Positions 63,641 to 64,000 of a DNA stretch of 64,000 nt are shown here, piece by piece. The notes under the pieces are model-generated. The model had not been told where the DNA came from. It saw nothing but the letters and a program-made list of their open reading frames with translations, and searched no databases. Source of the stretch: Pseudomonas sp. B20(2017). GTDB lineage: Bacteria; Pseudomonadota; Gammaproteobacteria; Pseudomonadales; Pseudomonadaceae. The stretch spans positions 1 through 64,000 of the forward strand of contig NZ_NEJP01000014.1 of NCBI RefSeq assembly GCF_002113125.1, given 5' to 3'. Position 1 is the stretch's first letter. Each line of letters begins with the position of its first letter. The position numbers and the translations under genes were made by a program.

Positions 63641-64000
63641 CTAGCGCAGCGGCACGTAGATATCCGTTTGCCACTGATCTTTCGGGGTCTCGGGACTGAT
63701 GCTCAAGTATTCGAAAAACAGAGGGTGATCACGCAGTTCTTCGCCGCTGGCCGGTAACCAGTCGCGGTAGATCGGGTAGATGGTTTCGCCGATGTGATCG
63801 GTGGAGCCCACATGCCGGACGACAGCGCAGCGACCGGCGGGAATGATCAGTTCGCCGACATTGAATGCATTGGGTGCCACGGTGTCGTGAATCTCGCCGC
63901 AAATCGCGAAATGAAAGTCTTGCGGTGGTGTCGTGTCGGGATTGCCATAGGGAATCCCGAACGTGCGGCTCGATGCCACCGGTGACTGGCCACTTTGCTG
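63641..64000 (-). CDS. GyrI-like effector-binding domain, probably AraC-family C-terminus (partial)
   Basis: The frame stays open to the right window edge, so the start is missing. The visible ~120 residues (SSRTFGIPYGNPDTTPP, FHFAICGEI, IIPAGRCAVVRHVGSTDHIGETIYPIYRDWLP, HPLFFEYL and a final DIYVPL) are the GyrI-like small-molecule-binding fold usually fused C-terminally to an AraC HTH. An HTH upstream would lie outside the window. Confidence 0.85.
   Translation of the reverse strand, partial: QQSGQSPVASSRTFGIPYGNPDTTPPQDFHFAICGEIHDTVAPNAFNVGELIIPAGRCAVVRHVGSTDHIGETIYPIYRDWLPASGEELRDHPLFFEYLSISPETPKDQWQTDIYVPLR

Overview
The window looks like a chromosomal segment of a Pseudomonas of the fluorescens group. 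This rests on a Pseudomonas-type 5S rRNA 3' end at the left edge, high-GC codon use, a Pseudomonas-type REP palindrome at 59913-59944, and a gene set typical of that group. No phage, integrase, IS element or CRISPR array was seen.

Layout. 1-100: end of an rRNA operon and its terminator. 178-3507: VOC protein, SAM methyltransferase with regulatory domain, diguanylate cyclase. 3497-8945: a minus-strand catabolic operon (MFS transporter, fumarylpyruvate-hydrolase-like FAH protein, SDR, 2-hydroxyacid dehydrogenase) divergent from an AraC regulator; the shared control region holds an 11-bp inverted repeat. 9006-15497: SDR plus AraC pair, TspO, a decayed esterase, an ABC exporter, HchA deglycase coupled to a LuxR-type protein. 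15619-21524: a STAND-type winged-helix regulator, then a PAS histidine kinase with two response regulators. 21844-35111: quinone reductase, MFS, four consecutive genes for exported hydrolases and a cytochrome P460, a NimT/NimR-like pair, creatininase, aldehyde dehydrogenase, catalase, Ohr and a shortened sigma factor.

The centrepiece is a biosynthetic gene cluster at 35924-59906. Three megasynthase genes joined by ATGA overlaps are followed by a small protein of unknown function, an MbtH protein and a TauD-type dioxygenase. NRPS1 reads A-T-C-A-T-Cy-A-T-Ox: a basic-type residue, a proline-type residue, then cysteine cyclised and oxidised to thiazole. It appears to dock through an acidic tail to the TubC-like N-terminus of NRPS2 (dock-C-A-T-TE). 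NRPS3/PKS starts again with its own loading A domain and reads A(Val/Ile)-T-C-A(Pro)-T-KS-KR-T-TE, without an acyltransferase. Two initiation modules and two thioesterases suggest two assembly lines made from one operon, giving either two products or two halves that are joined. The Val/Ile-Pro-C2-KR line plus a TauD dioxygenase resembles the logic of actinobacterial detoxin/rimosamide clusters. The combination with a thiazole line in Pseudomonas is the best candidate here for an undescribed system.

59952-64000: a minus-strand GSCFA/SGNH gene pair, a GNAT acetyltransferase, a zinc alcohol dehydrogenase and a partial GyrI-like/AraC C-terminal domain running off the right edge.
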